A stretch of 64,000 nucleotides of DNA. It comes from DASRAA01 sp963814165 (lineage in GTDB: Bacteria > Acidobacteriota > Terriglobia > Terriglobales > Acidobacteriaceae). The notes below the pieces were generated by a model. That model was not told where the DNA came from. It saw only the letters and a program-made list of their open reading frames with translations, and searched no databases. Below, one piece after another: positions 25,866-35,386 of the stretch. The stretch is from contig CAWFBW010000012.1 of the NCBI GenBank assembly GCA_963814165.1, positions 62,001-126,000 of the forward strand, read 5' to 3'. Positions within the stretch are counted from its first letter, which is position 1, and every line of letters begins with the position of its first letter. The translations under genes and the position numbers were made by a program.

Positions 25866-27647
25866 CTACTTCTTAAAGCGGCGACGGGTGGTGTAAGCGA
25901 CCCCGATCAGGGCCGAACCCAGCATCAGGAAGGTTCCGGGCTCGGGAACGGGTGAGTTATTCGATGCCGCCGTCAGTTGCGCATAACCGGCACCGTAATT
26001 GTACGAAAGCATCCACTTCTCCGTACCGCCATTGAAGATTTGGTTCAGGATGGTGGCGTAGGCGCCGGAAAGCTGTCCTGGGTTGGTAAGGAGGAAGGTG
26101 AAGGACGTGCCGATTGCCGGATTGTACCCGGTCTGCAGCATGATATCGAGCGTGCCATCCAAGACCGCGGATCCGGCGACATCGACCACGCCAAAAGCGG
26201 TCGCGGAGTTGATCATCTCTCCGTAAGTCCCGTTTGGCAGTTGAATGAAACCGGTGCCCGCCGTGCTGCCCGTGCCCACGACGAACGTCGAAGTGCCGTC
26301 GATGTTCAGCGTGCCGAGGTTGTCGAAGTAAGGTGGGTCAATGATAGAGCCGTTGCTCACGGTAACGGTGCCTTTGTTAACCATACCACCGGAGGCCGTT
26401 AGGTGGTCGCTGGGGCCGTTTACAGTGACTTGCGCGCCTGCCTCATTGGTAAGCAAGCCCGCAACGGTCACGGTGTTGCCACCAGTGCCGCCATTTGCGC
26501 TTGTGCTGAAGGTTCCGAAGTTGTCAGCCGTGCCGTTGATATGCAACGTGCTGGCATTCTCCAGGTCCAAGGTTCCAGTGTTCGTCAGAGCGCTGGTAAA
26601 CGTGGCGTTCGAGCCGCCGGTCATTTGGAACGAACCGCTGTTGTTCACCGCGCCACCGATGGTTGCGGTGTCGGTGCTCTCGAGCCCGACGAAGTTGGTA
26701 TTGGTGAACGTACCGGTGACGTTAAAGATGTTGCCGCCGGTGCCGTTGAAGCTAGTGTAGAGGTTCCCGGAGTTGGTGGCGTTGCCGTTGACCTGGAAGG
26801 TGCTGCCGCCCTCCACGTCCACGTAACCGGAATTGCCCAGTCCAGCCATGGTTGCCTTGTCGCTGGCGCCGTAAAGAACAAACTGTCCGGAGGACTGGTT
26901 GGTGACCGTGCCAGTGAAGGTCAGCGTGTTCCCGCCGCCGAGGGCCGTAGCGTTCGTGTACAGGTTCCCGGAGTTGTCAAAGGCTCCGTTATTCGTCAGC
27001 GTGCTGCCGCTTTCGACGTCAACGAAACCGCCGGAATTGTTGGTCAGGCTGCCGATGGTCGCCTGATCTCCGGAGCCGAGGAGCTGGAAGATCCCGCTGT
27101 TGGTCAGAGTGCCAGTGATGTTCACCTTGTTGCCGGGGCTGCCAAAGAAGCCAGTGTAGATGCCATCAAGTCCGCTGGCGTTGTTGGTGACGTTGCCGCT
27201 GACGGTCAGCGTGCTTCCGAGCTCGAGGTCAACAAATCCGCCAGCATTGTTGGTCAGGCTTGTCATTGTCACAATGCCGCCGCCACAGCAGTCAATTCCG
27301 GCGATGAGGCTGCCGGAATTGCTAACACTAGCCATGTTTAGTGTCGCACTGGAACCCACCTCGAGCGAACCGGTGCTTGCGATAGTGAGAGCGGGAGCGA
27401 TGCTCTGCGTCGCGCCATTGTCGAATTCGACAGTGCCAGCGATGCCAGACAGATTGGCGAAGCCGGTATTGGCGACGCCTCCCACCGCAAAGTTCCAGCC
27501 TATGAACCAGGTTGATCCAGAGGCCACGCTGGTGACGCCGCCGGGTTGACTAGTGAGGTTTAGCGTCACGCCGGGATAGATGTCGACTTCTCCGCTATTT
27601 GATACAGTGGCTGCGGTGATCGAGCTGCCGCTGCTAGTAAAGTGCAC
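25866..27647 (-). CDS. Giant PEP-CTERM surface protein, C-terminal segment (frame-separated)
   Basis: Open frame of 593 codons that is the C-terminal third of the protein beginning at 31841. It consists of beta-helix-like rungs rich in Asn, Gly, Ser and Thr (NNSGSFQMTGGSNATFTSAL and similar), then a globular part, and ends in the sorting signal PVPEPGTFLMLGSALIGVAY followed by basic residues. PEP-CTERM tails are recognised by exosortase and tie the protein to export with exopolysaccharide. It connects to the previous segment if one A is added to an A run near 27655-27657, so its nominal start is not a real start. Confidence 0.8.
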   Translation of the reverse strand: MHFTSSGSSITAATVSNSGEVDIYPGVTLNLTSQPGGVTSVASGSTWFIGWNFAVGGVANTGFANLSGIAGTVEFDNGATQSIAPALTIASTGSLEVGSSATLNMASVSNSGSLIAGIDCCGGGIVTMTSLTNNAGGFVDLELGSTLTVSGNVTNNASGLDGIYTGFFGSPGNKVNITGTLTNSGIFQLLGSGDQATIGSLTNNSGGFVDVESGSTLTNNGAFDNSGNLYTNATALGGGNTLTFTGTVTNQSSGQFVLYGASDKATMAGLGNSGYVDVEGGSTFQVNGNATNSGNLYTSFNGTGGNIFNVTGTFTNTNFVGLESTDTATIGGAVNNSGSFQMTGGSNATFTSALTNTGTLDLENASTLHINGTADNFGTFSTSANGGTGGNTVTVAGLLTNEAGAQVTVNGPSDHLTASGGMVNKGTVTVSNGSIIDPPYFDNLGTLNIDGTSTFVVGTGSTAGTGFIQLPNGTYGEMINSATAFGVVDVAGSAVLDGTLDIMLQTGYNPAIGTSFTFLLTNPGQLSGAYATILNQIFNGGTEKWMLSYNYGAGYAQLTAASNNSPVPEPGTFLMLGSALIGVAYTTRRRFKK

Positions 27648-28659
27648 AAGACCATTTGGCCTACGGTTAACCCGTTGCTAACGACGAGGGTCTGCGTCGT
27701 GCCGCCGTCGGTCAATTCGGAGGTAAACCCGTTGCTGGCGCCGCCCACGTTGAGCTGGTTGACGGTACCAGTGCCGACGTCAAGCGTTACCAGGTCATTC
27801 CCGCCGGAGTAAATGAACGCATTGTTATTGCTTCCGGGCGAAGTGCCCAAGCTCCACTGGCCACCGTTGCTCCAGACGCCGGTTCCCCCGTTCCAATAAT
27901 CATTCACGGGCGCCAACGATAAGGTTGATATCTGCACATTGTTCGCGTTATAGACCACCTGCAACACTTCACCGCCGCCGATGTTCAGGCCGTTGACGGT
28001 CCCGAAGATCCCGCTCACCAGCCCGCCGGACGTAATGAATGTGAAAGTGTCACCCACGCTGGGGAAGAAGGCATTGATCAGGTTGATGTTGAGGGTACCG
28101 CTGAGGCTGGTCGTAGCCGGTGACATCGAGCCAGTCAAACTGAGCTGCCCGCGGTCAGCCCGCCGAGGTCCAGTTGAAAAATGCCCCCGGCCGTCTGAAT
28201 GTAGTTGCCGACGACATTCAACTTACCCGCCGTACTCGGGGCATCGCCCGGAGACATTGTGCCGGCCATGTTAACGTTGCCGGTGATCGTGCCGACGTTG
28301 CCCGAAAGCGTGCCACCGGAAATGCTGACCAATCCGTTGGCAGGAGCCAGCGCGCCATCAACTTTGGTGTTTCCGCCGCTTTGGTTGTAGCTACCGGAAG
28401 CCGTCGAGAAGGTGCTGCCCGAACCGATATTCACCGCACCCGCATTAGAGAAGATGACGGGGCTGGTGAAGTTGCGGCCGTTCTGGATGGTGAAGCTACC
28501 CGTGGCCATGTTGTTGTTGAAGTTGGAGAGAGCATTGAGACCCGCTGGTCCATAAAGTTTGAGCCGGCGACCGTCGAGCAGGATGGTGGCCGCGTTGTTG
28601 TGGATCTCTCCGCCGGTGTTGCCCAACTGAATAAATCTGCAAAGTACCGGGCTGGACAC
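27566..28659 (-). pseudogene. Giant PEP-CTERM surface protein, middle segment in two frames
   Basis: Two overlapping frames (28659-28135 and 28138-27566) continue the protein of 31841. The first has GNTGGEIHNNAATILLDG, NVNMAGTMSPGDAPSTAGKL and FQLDLGGLTAGSS; the second has SLSGTLNINLINAFFPSVGD and TFTFITSGGL, a module usual before the cell-surface end of such proteins. At 28120-28145 a third reading (DWLDVTG) lies between them, so more than one indel is present. At 28640-28680 the reading passes through two frames as well. Either the gene has decayed or these are uncorrected indels. Confidence 0.65.
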
Positions 28660-31600
28660 GCTCCGTACACGTTATACGTGCCGCCCGTGAGGGTGTTACC
28701 GCTGAAGTTGGTAAGGTTGGCCTGGGAGAGATGCAGCAAGTTCCCGGCGTCGGCCTGCATCGTGCCGTTGTTGGTCACTGTAGCGTAGTCGATCGTCAAT
28801 GAAGTGATCAGCGGCGAACCTGTGGAATTAGCCAGGATGGTGCCGCCATTGATGATGGTCGCACCATTGCCATAAATGATGCCCTCTCCCTGGATGGTGT
28901 TGTTGCTGTTGTCCAGCGTGGATCCGCCACTCAGGTAAAGCCAGGCATCGCCGCCCCCACCGGACCTGTCGTCGCGCAGCGACACCGTGCCACCGCCAGT
29001 GAGCGTGACTGTGCCGCCGGTATTGTTCCACAGGTAGGTGTTGTTGTTATTTCCGCCATTTACCAGCAGGTTGCCCTGGTTATTGATGGTGCCGTAGAGA
29101 TAGGTATTGCTGTTGTAGTCGCCGGTGTAGGTGCCGTTCAGCGTGACTGCGCCGGCGGTGGTGCTGCCATCCAGGTACGCGGTGTTCCCACTGGCCGTGC
29201 CGACAAATGCGCCGCCGTTGTTGTTTAACGACCCGCCTTGGATGGTGGTGCCGCCGAGGAGCGTGACCGACGCACCGGGGCCGTTAGCTGAGACAACGCC
29301 GCCACCGGTATTGTTCACGGTGGTGTTGTACAACTGCAGATCTCCGTTGTTGGTGGCTTCCATCAGGCCGTTGTTGTTAAACGTCCCGTAGTAGAGCTCG
29401 AGAGTGTTAATCAGCGGAGAACCGGCGGAGTTGGCATTGATGATGCCGGCCGCGTGGTTGTTGAAGATGGCGCCGTTGTTGTAGATGACGCCCTCGCCTT
29501 GGATGGTGTTATTTACGTTGTCCAGGGTGGTGCTGCCAGTGAGATACAGATTGGCAAAGCCGCCCCCACCAGTACGGTCGGTGTGCAGCGAAACCGTACC
29601 TCCGCCAGAGAGGGTGACTGCGGTGGTGTCGTACAAATACGTGTTGGTGTTGTTTCCGCCATTCACCAGCAGGTTGTTGTTGTTGATGATGCTTCCGTAG
29701 AGATAAGTATCGGAGTTGAAGTCGCTGGTATAGGTGCCGTTCAGCGTGATTGGGCCGATCCCGGTGCTGCCGTCCAAATATGCGGAGTAACCGTAGGGCG
29801 TGCCAAAGAATGCGCCGCTGTTGTTGTTTAACGACCCGCCCTGGATGGTTGTGGAGTACAGGATTACTGATGCGCCGGAGCCGTTGGCCGAGATGACGCC
29901 GCCGCCGGCATTGTTCACGGTGGTAGAGTAGAGTGCCAGGCTTCCATTGTTGGTCGCCTCCATCAAGCCCGTGTTGTTAAACGTCCCATAATCAAGCGTG
30001 AGAGAGTTGATCAGCAAACCGCTGGCGAAGTTGGCGTTGATGACGCCGGCCGCGTGGTTGTTGAAGATGGTGCCGTTGTTGTAGATGATGCCTTCACCTT
30101 GGATGGTGTTGTTGACATTGTCCAAGGCGGCTGCGCTTTCCAAGTAAAGCCAGGCATTGCCGCCGCCGCCGTTGGTGCTGGTGGACAACGACACCGTGCC
30201 TCCTCCGGTGAACGTGGGATTGCCGCCATTCAAGTACAAGTACGTATTGCTATTGCCCCCGCCATTGACTTGGAAGTTACCGTTGTTAACGATTGAGCCA
30301 TAGAGATAGCTATTGGCGTTGGGGGCGATGGTATAAGTGCCGTTCAGGGTGATCGGACCCGCACCCGTGCTGCCATCCAGCGTTGCCGTGTACCCGGTGG
30401 GCGCGCCGAAGAATGCGCCGCCATTGTTGTTCAGCGTCCCGCTTACGATCGTCGAGGAGAGTACCTGCACCGTGGCACCCGATCCGCTGGCTGTAATGTT
30501 TCCTCCGGCATTGTTGACAGTGGTGGAATACAGTTGCAGAACTCCGCTACCGGTCGCCTCTATCAGACCTGCGTTGTTAACGCTGCCGTACTCAAGAGAA
30601 AGGGTACTGATCAGCGGCGAGCCAGTGGAGTTGGCGTTGATAGTGCCGCCCGCTTGGTTGTTAAACGTGGTGCCGTTGTTGTAGATGATGCCCTCACCTT
30701 GGATGGTGTTGTCGACGTTGTCCAAGATGGCTGCGTTTTCCAGGTAGAGGTCGGCATTTCCACCCCCGCCGGCAGTGGTGGTAGATAGAGACACCGTGCC
30801 CCCGCCGGTCAAACTTACGTTAGCCGGAACGTATAGGTACGAATTGCTATTGCCACCGCCATTGACTTGGAAGTTGCCGTTGTTGACGATTGAACCATAA
30901 ATAGAGGTTTGGCTGTTGGGCGCGAGGGTGTAAGTGCCGTTCACGGTGACCGCGCCCGCGCCCGTGCTGCCATCCAGAGTGGCTGAGTCGCTGGTCGCCG
31001 TTCCAATGAACCCGCCACCGATGCTGTTGAGCGTTCCGCCCGTGACAGAGGTTGACTGGATATAGACAGACGCTCCCGAGCCGTTGGCCGTGATGTTTCC
31101 ACCGGCATTGTTGACCGCGGTGTTGTACAGCTGCAGGATTCCGCTGCTGGTCGCTTCCATAAGGCCAGCGTTGCTGAAATGGCCGTACTGAAGCGAGAGG
31201 GCACTGATCAGCGGAGAACCAGTCGAGTTGGCGTTGATGACGCCGCCGGCTTGGTTGTTAATGGTCGTACCATTGTTGTAGATAATGCCTTCACCGGCGA
31301 TCGTGTTATCCACGTTGTCCAATGTCGATCCACTGGTCAGCTCGAGATAGGCATTGCCACCGCCGCCGGTGGTCGTGGTGGACAGGTTGACTAAGCCTCC
31401 GCCCGACAGCGTGACACTCGTGGGAAGATAAAGGTACGTGTTGGTGTTGCCCCCGCCGTTAATATTGATGACGCCGGCGTTGAGAATCTGCGTCCCGTTG
31501 ACGGTAAGCGACGTGTTCCCGTTGAAGTTCAGAATATTTCCGCTGGCAAGTTGGAGATCGCCAACGTTGGCCGCGATATTCAGCGTAACCGTGCTACCGC

Positions 31601-31841
31601 CGTCCGTGATGCACGTATTCGTGGAAGAGCTGTTGGGAACTCCACCGCTCCAGTTGCCTGCGACATTCCAATTGCCGTTGGCACCGTGCGACCAGGTGTC
31701 GGGCGAACTCAGCGTGCATTGGGCAAACGCTCCGGTGCACGCAAGGCTGAGAGTCAGGAGGATGGCAAGTGACGCGGCGCACAGCCGCACGACGGCTGGC
31801 GCGCAGGAATTCTCTGACGAACGGCGGCAAGAGGAACTCAT
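28431..31841 (-). CDS. Giant PEP-CTERM surface protein, N-terminal repeat segment
   Basis: The ATG at 31841 has AAGGAG 11 bases upstream. A signal peptide (AASLAILLTLSLACTGAFAQ) leads into five ~200-residue repeats with EGIIYNNGT, NNQAGGVINANSTGSPLI, LYGSIVNNGNFQVNGG and GGTVSLST as landmarks. Repeat rungs of this type fold as beta-helices in autotransporter-like or adhesin-like surface proteins. Reading is open to 28431, but homology leaves this frame near 28670 and continues in others to the PEP-CTERM signal at 25866; the restored protein would be about 1,990 residues. No autotransporter barrel is present. Probably cell-surface or biofilm matrix. Confidence 0.82.
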   Translation of the reverse strand: MSSSCRRSSENSCAPAVVRLCAASLAILLTLSLACTGAFAQCTLSSPDTWSHGANGNWNVAGNWSGGVPNSSSTNTCITDGGSTVTLNIAANVGDLQLASGNILNFNGNTSLTVNGTQILNAGVININGGGNTNTYLYLPTSVTLSGGGLVNLSTTTTGGGGNAYLELTSGSTLDNVDNTIAGEGIIYNNGTTINNQAGGVINANSTGSPLISALSLQYGHFSNAGLMEATSSGILQLYNTAVNNAGGNITANGSGASVYIQSTSVTGGTLNSIGGGFIGTATSDSATLDGSTGAGAVTVNGTYTLAPNSQTSIYGSIVNNGNFQVNGGGNSNSYLYVPANVSLTGGGTVSLSTTTAGGGGNADLYLENAAILDNVDNTIQGEGIIYNNGTTFNNQAGGTINANSTGSPLISTLSLEYGSVNNAGLIEATGSGVLQLYSTTVNNAGGNITASGSGATVQVLSSTIVSGTLNNNGGAFFGAPTGYTATLDGSTGAGPITLNGTYTIAPNANSYLYGSIVNNGNFQVNGGGNSNTYLYLNGGNPTFTGGGTVSLSTSTNGGGGNAWLYLESAAALDNVNNTIQGEGIIYNNGTIFNNHAAGVINANFASGLLINSLTLDYGTFNNTGLMEATNNGSLALYSTTVNNAGGGVISANGSGASVILYSTTIQGGSLNNNSGAFFGTPYGYSAYLDGSTGIGPITLNGTYTSDFNSDTYLYGSIINNNNLLVNGGNNTNTYLYDTTAVTLSGGGTVSLHTDRTGGGGFANLYLTGSTTLDNVNNTIQGEGVIYNNGAIFNNHAAGIINANSAGSPLINTLELYYGTFNNNGLMEATNNGDLQLYNTTVNNTGGGVVSANGPGASVTLLGGTTIQGGSLNNNGGAFVGTASGNTAYLDGSTTAGAVTLNGTYTGDYNSNTYLYGTINNQGNLLVNGGNNNNTYLWNNTGGTVTLTGGGTVSLRDDRSGGGGDAWLYLSGGSTLDNSNNTIQGEGIIYGNGATIINGGTILANSTGSPLITSLTIDYATVTNNGTMQADAGNLLHLSQANLTNFSGNTLTGGTYNVYGACPARYFADLFSWATPAERSTTTRPPSCSTVAGSNFMDQRVSMLSPTSTTTWPRVASPSRTAATSPAPSSSLMRVR
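28820..31480 (-). repeat. Tandem ~600-nt repeats within the giant surface protein gene
   Basis: The landmark for IIYNNG recurs at plus-strand positions 31278, 30681, 30081, 29481 and (diverged) 28872, giving periods of 597, 600, 600 and 609 bases. The middle three copies are the most alike. All periods are multiples of three, as expected for duplications kept in frame. Confidence 0.8.
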
Positions 31842-32319
31842 CTTTTAGGTGCTCCTTAACGATTCGGGTCACGGCTGGAATATCTAGGGTCGGTGCGTGG
31901 AAGCTGGCGAGTGGCGCCGTCGCGTCCAGGCTGGTGTGAAACGAATTCATGCTCAAATTCACGCTCAAAATCCTGAGTCACGATCAAAAAGCCGTCGCGA
32001 AGCCGATGGCGAGATCGTGCGGCCGGCTCCCTGTAGCGGCAATATGTCCCATGAAAATCCGCGTCGTGCTGTGACAGCAGACGATTGACTACGAGTCACG
32101 CTACCCCACGCAGCAATTGAACCGTAGGCCGACATAAACGGGGCTATCCCTCAGCCACCTTGCCCCTAGCTATCTTGAATGTCAATTCACCTGGCAACAC
32201 AACGTGGTTCACGCGTTAACCGAATGACAAACAAGGCGTTGTCGCGACATGTCACGGCAAAAAAGGCGGCATTGGTACGGCTTGAATGGTGCTATAGTGT
32301 CTTCCTGCAAACCAACGCC
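31842..32319. other. Divergent intergenic region between surface protein and CadC-like regulator
   Basis: 478 bases holding both promoters, no supported gene. The frame of the regulator reads back to 32179, but that extension has no ribosome site or family match. Confidence 0.45.
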
Positions 32320-33867
32320 ATGGAACCGCGAACTGATCTGGCCGTAACAGTCCGCTTCGGGGTCTTCGAGGCCGACTTGCGCGCAGGTGAGCTGCGCAAG
32401 AATGGAAGCAAGGTCAAGGTCCAGGAGTTGCCCTTCCGTGCCCTGAAGCTTTTCCTGTCACGCCCGAATGAAGTCCTCAGCCGTGAGGAATTTCGCCAGA
32501 CACTGTGGCCCGATGGAACGTTTGTCGATTTCGATCGAGGCATCAGCAGCACCATCAACCGGCTGCGCGAAGCTCTGTCCGACAGCGCCAGCAATCCGCG
32601 GTTCATCGAGACGGTAACGCACAAAGGTTACCGCTGGATCGCTCCGATTGACGTGGTCAGCCCCGCCGACGAGAGGGTTGCCAATCGGGGAATTGCCGCG
32701 CGACGTCCGGCGGCACCGACTCACGAAGCGCCACCCAAGACGCGATGGCAGCGTTACTCCAACAAGATATGGGCGATGGCCGCCGGCGTGGCGGTGATCG
32801 CCCTGGCCATCGTACTTACTGTGAGGTGGCGGGTCGGCGCATTAAAGGCTCGAGCCGCCAACACGCGGACGACGGCGACGGCCTCAACCCACAAGCCCAG
32901 TCCTGAGGCGGAAGAACTTTACCTTAAGGGACGTTATTTCTGGAACAAACGAACTCCTGAGTCGCTGCACCAGGCCGTGGACTGCTTTTCCCAGGCAATC
33001 CTGCGCGATCCGAATTACGCCAACGCCTATGTAGGATTGGCGGACTCCTACAATCTAATGCGCGAATTTGCCTCCATGCCCGATTCGGAGGCTTATGCGC
33101 GCGCATTTGCAGCCGCAACCAAAGCGGTCCAACTCGATCCGAACTCGGCGGAGGCGCATGCCACCCTGGGATTTATTTACTACTGGTCGAAGCAGGACCG
33201 AGTAGCCGCCAAGCGCGAGTTCGAGCGCGCGCTTGCCTTGAATCCGAACTACGTGGATGCCTACCACTGGTACGGCAACGTACTGGTCAACGAAGACGGC
33301 AGCACGGAAGGGCTGGTCTATCTGAATCGGGCCCAGGAACTGGACCCGGCATCGCCGTCGATCCGGGCCGACAAAGGCCTGGCGCTAGTAACGGCGGGCC
33401 ACCGGGATCAAGGGGTTGAGGTGCTCAAGCAAATGGAAGTGACCGACCCCGATTTTCGCTCTCCGCATGCCTATCTCGCCTCGATCTACCTGGGCGAAAT
33501 GCATTGTCCCGAATACCTGAAGGAAGCTCGCGCGCGGGCACGATTGCAGAGGGTTCCGGAATTGTCGACGCTCGTACAGGAGGCAGAAAGAGGATTTGCC
33601 GCGGGCGGGTGTCCCGGGATGCTGCGGGGCATGCTCGCGGTGCAAAAGAAACTGTACCAGGAAAACCAGTTGACGGCCTTCGACGTTGCGGAGACCGAGG
33701 CATTACTTGATGACCAACCTGCGGCGCTGCGATATCTGCGATTGTCGCTGGCCCAAAACGAAGGCGTACTGGCGTATGCACGAACGAGTGCTTACTTTCG
33801 CAAGCTGCGCTCGAACCCCGAGTTTCAGCAGTTGATTCGCGACGCAGGTCTGCCTCCGTTGACATGA
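32320..33867 (+). CDS. CadC/ToxR-type transmembrane regulator with TPR domain
   Basis: 515 residues from the ATG at 32320, where homology begins. Residues ~8-105 are an OmpR/CadC winged-helix DNA-binding domain (VRFGVFEADLRAGELRKNG, VLSREEFRQTLWPDGTFVDF, FIETVTHKGYRWIAP). One transmembrane helix follows (about 146-166), then tetratricopeptide repeats (AEELYLKGRYFWNKRTPESL; NPNYVDAYHWYGNVLVNE) facing the periplasm. Such one-component membrane regulators are abundant in Acidobacteriota; the signal and targets are unknown. It is divergent from the giant surface protein, a plausible target. Confidence 0.88.
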   Translation: MEPRTDLAVTVRFGVFEADLRAGELRKNGSKVKVQELPFRALKLFLSRPNEVLSREEFRQTLWPDGTFVDFDRGISSTINRLREALSDSASNPRFIETVTHKGYRWIAPIDVVSPADERVANRGIAARRPAAPTHEAPPKTRWQRYSNKIWAMAAGVAVIALAIVLTVRWRVGALKARAANTRTTATASTHKPSPEAEELYLKGRYFWNKRTPESLHQAVDCFSQAILRDPNYANAYVGLADSYNLMREFASMPDSEAYARAFAAATKAVQLDPNSAEAHATLGFIYYWSKQDRVAAKREFERALALNPNYVDAYHWYGNVLVNEDGSTEGLVYLNRAQELDPASPSIRADKGLALVTAGHRDQGVEVLKQMEVTDPDFRSPHAYLASIYLGEMHCPEYLKEARARARLQRVPELSTLVQEAERGFAAGGCPGMLRGMLAVQKKLYQENQLTAFDVAETEALLDDQPAALRYLRLSLAQNEGVLAYARTSAYFRKLRSNPEFQQLIRDAGLPPLT

Positions 33868-34838
33868 CGGTCGAGGTACGTTTTTAGTCCGCGCTGCCAC
33901 CCGGACTCAACGCTGGTGTGACACTCCATCCTGGACGCGCTTGATTCATCCCCGGACTTTAGCATCAAAGAAATTCGCGCTAGCCGTCTCCTCGCACTTT
34001 CCACTTCACGAAATCGGAACTTTGCGTAAGTGGAGTCCGTCGATGGACACGACGGCGGTTTTGCCAACTGCGACAGACGGCAATGTTGGCCTGCTCCTGC
34101 CCGAAATCTTGTGTTTTTGGGCAATCGAACGGCGCTATCTCGAGCGTCCCGATATCAGCCGCTTAGCGCGGCGGAATCGGGGGGCAATTGGGCAAGCCGT
34201 AGAAGGCCCACTCGGGTAGTGCTGACTCCGAATCCCATATCGCTCATATTCGCGAATGAAGTCGCCTTTCGGGGGCGGCGATTGGCCGGAGACACTTACG
34301 CCCGACGGTCTGGGTCCAATTGCATTTCCCGCTAACTCTCGCCCTCGAGTCTAGTTCCCCGGCCTAAGCGGTTCCCGATATACCTCCGCAAGCAAAACAT
34401 GGCGAGACTATACCCATGAATGAAACACATCGCAAATCTTCCATCAACCGTAGTAGCCGTCGCGTGCTGGCACGCGACGATGCTCCTAATCATCAAAGCC
34501 CACTCCGCCGACGGAAGCAGGTTAGCAAACTCGGCATTCACCTTGTTGAACATCACCCAAACATAGTCAGAACAAAAGAACTGAAACCTACCCGTGATCA
34601 GCGTGAGCGCGTCATTAGATTGCTCGAAAGCTACTGTAAAGATCTGCGATTCGTAACGTGCTAGATCAACGAGCTCATTGCCGCGCATCCACTTTCCCTA
34701 ATTGACAACGTCTGCGGAGAGGTAGGAGCCACGGTTTGGAGCTTGGACGAGGATGGACTCTTAATGATGAGGAGCAATTGATGGCCACCTTACCCGAACA
34801 GTCCTTTCCTTGCCTGCCCCAGGGCAATCGAGCCGTAG
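33868..34838. other. Gene-poor region left of an integrase remnant
   Basis: About 970 bases. Overlapping open frames on both strands (34332-34688 minus, 118 codons; 34416-34664 plus, 82 codons) have no recognisable family, and neither can be preferred. With the recombinase remnant and tRNA at its right, this is probably the residue of an integrated element. Confidence 0.4.
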
Positions 34839-35159
34839 GTTGACTCTCACGACGCAGAGGATCCTGACCATTACGTCTTCGCAACCGACAGCAATCGCGC
34901 TGGCGCAAAGCGCGGCAAGCAACCGTGCTGGCCGATCAAGGTGATGTCATATTGGATTCAGCGTGCAGCAAAACTGGTCGGCATCACCAAGCCGATAGGT
35001 TGGCATGTGTTCCGGCACACGTTTGCAACTCTGTTGAAGGCCGACGGCGAAGACATAAAGACCGTGTAGGAATTGTTGCGCCCCGCCTCATCGAAGATCA
35101 CGATGGAAACTTACGCGCAAGCCATTACGCAGGTCAAGCGGGACGCGCAGAGTCGCTAG
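34839..35159 (+). pseudogene. Tyrosine recombinase (phage integrase) C-terminal remnant
   Basis: One frame reads KQPCWPIKVMSYWIQRAAKL, then GITKPIGWHVFRHTFATLLK, a TAG at 35067-35069, and ELLRPASSKITMETYAQA to the TAG at 35157. HxxR in WHVFRH and the catalytic Tyr in TMETYAQA are recognisable, but the N-terminal half with the first catalytic Arg is missing, there is a stop upstream (34836) and one inside, and the expected LLRHASS has Pro for His. It lies 78 bases from the 3' end of tRNA-Glu, the usual attachment site for such enzymes. Confidence 0.8.
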
Positions 35160-35236
35160 TAAAGACGTTCCAGTCCCAGGGTTCCGCTTAACGTTACATG
35201 CGTTATATGGCCAATTTTGTTAAGTCCTTTAGATTA

Positions 35237-35314
35237 TGGCGTCCCCGACGGGATTTGAACCCGTGTTACCGCCGTGAAAGGGCGATGTCCTAGGCCAGGC
35301 TAGACGACGGGGAC
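35237..35314 (-). tRNA. tRNA-Glu (TTC)
   Basis: Read on the minus strand, GTCCCCG (5' acceptor) pairs with CGGGGAC, followed by discriminator G and an encoded CCA. The anticodon loop CTTTCAC gives anticodon TTC; the T arm carries GGGTTCAAATCCC. All arms fold as a standard tRNA. Confidence 0.95.
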
Positions 35315-35386
35315 GCTGGTTGGAAGGGAATATTCCGTCGAGTGTCTTATGATATCAGCCGCGGAAAATCAGTGTCAAAGCGGCCC

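Noticed and set aside
26341..28788. Plus-strand open frames of 90-310 codons opposite the PEP-CTERM gene
   Set aside because: They arise from the biased Asn/Gly/Ser codons of the minus-strand gene, have no ribosome sites and no homology.
28820..31480. Regular repeats suggesting a CRISPR array
   Set aside because: Period is ~600 bases, in frame and coding; there is no short repeat with unique spacers.
32179..32319. 47-codon extension of the CadC-like regulator
   Set aside because: No ribosome site or homology; winged-helix homology begins just after the ATG at 32320.
34332..34688. 118-codon minus-strand frame near the integrase remnant
   Set aside because: No recognisable family, opposite frame also open, no ribosome site; not enough to call a gene.
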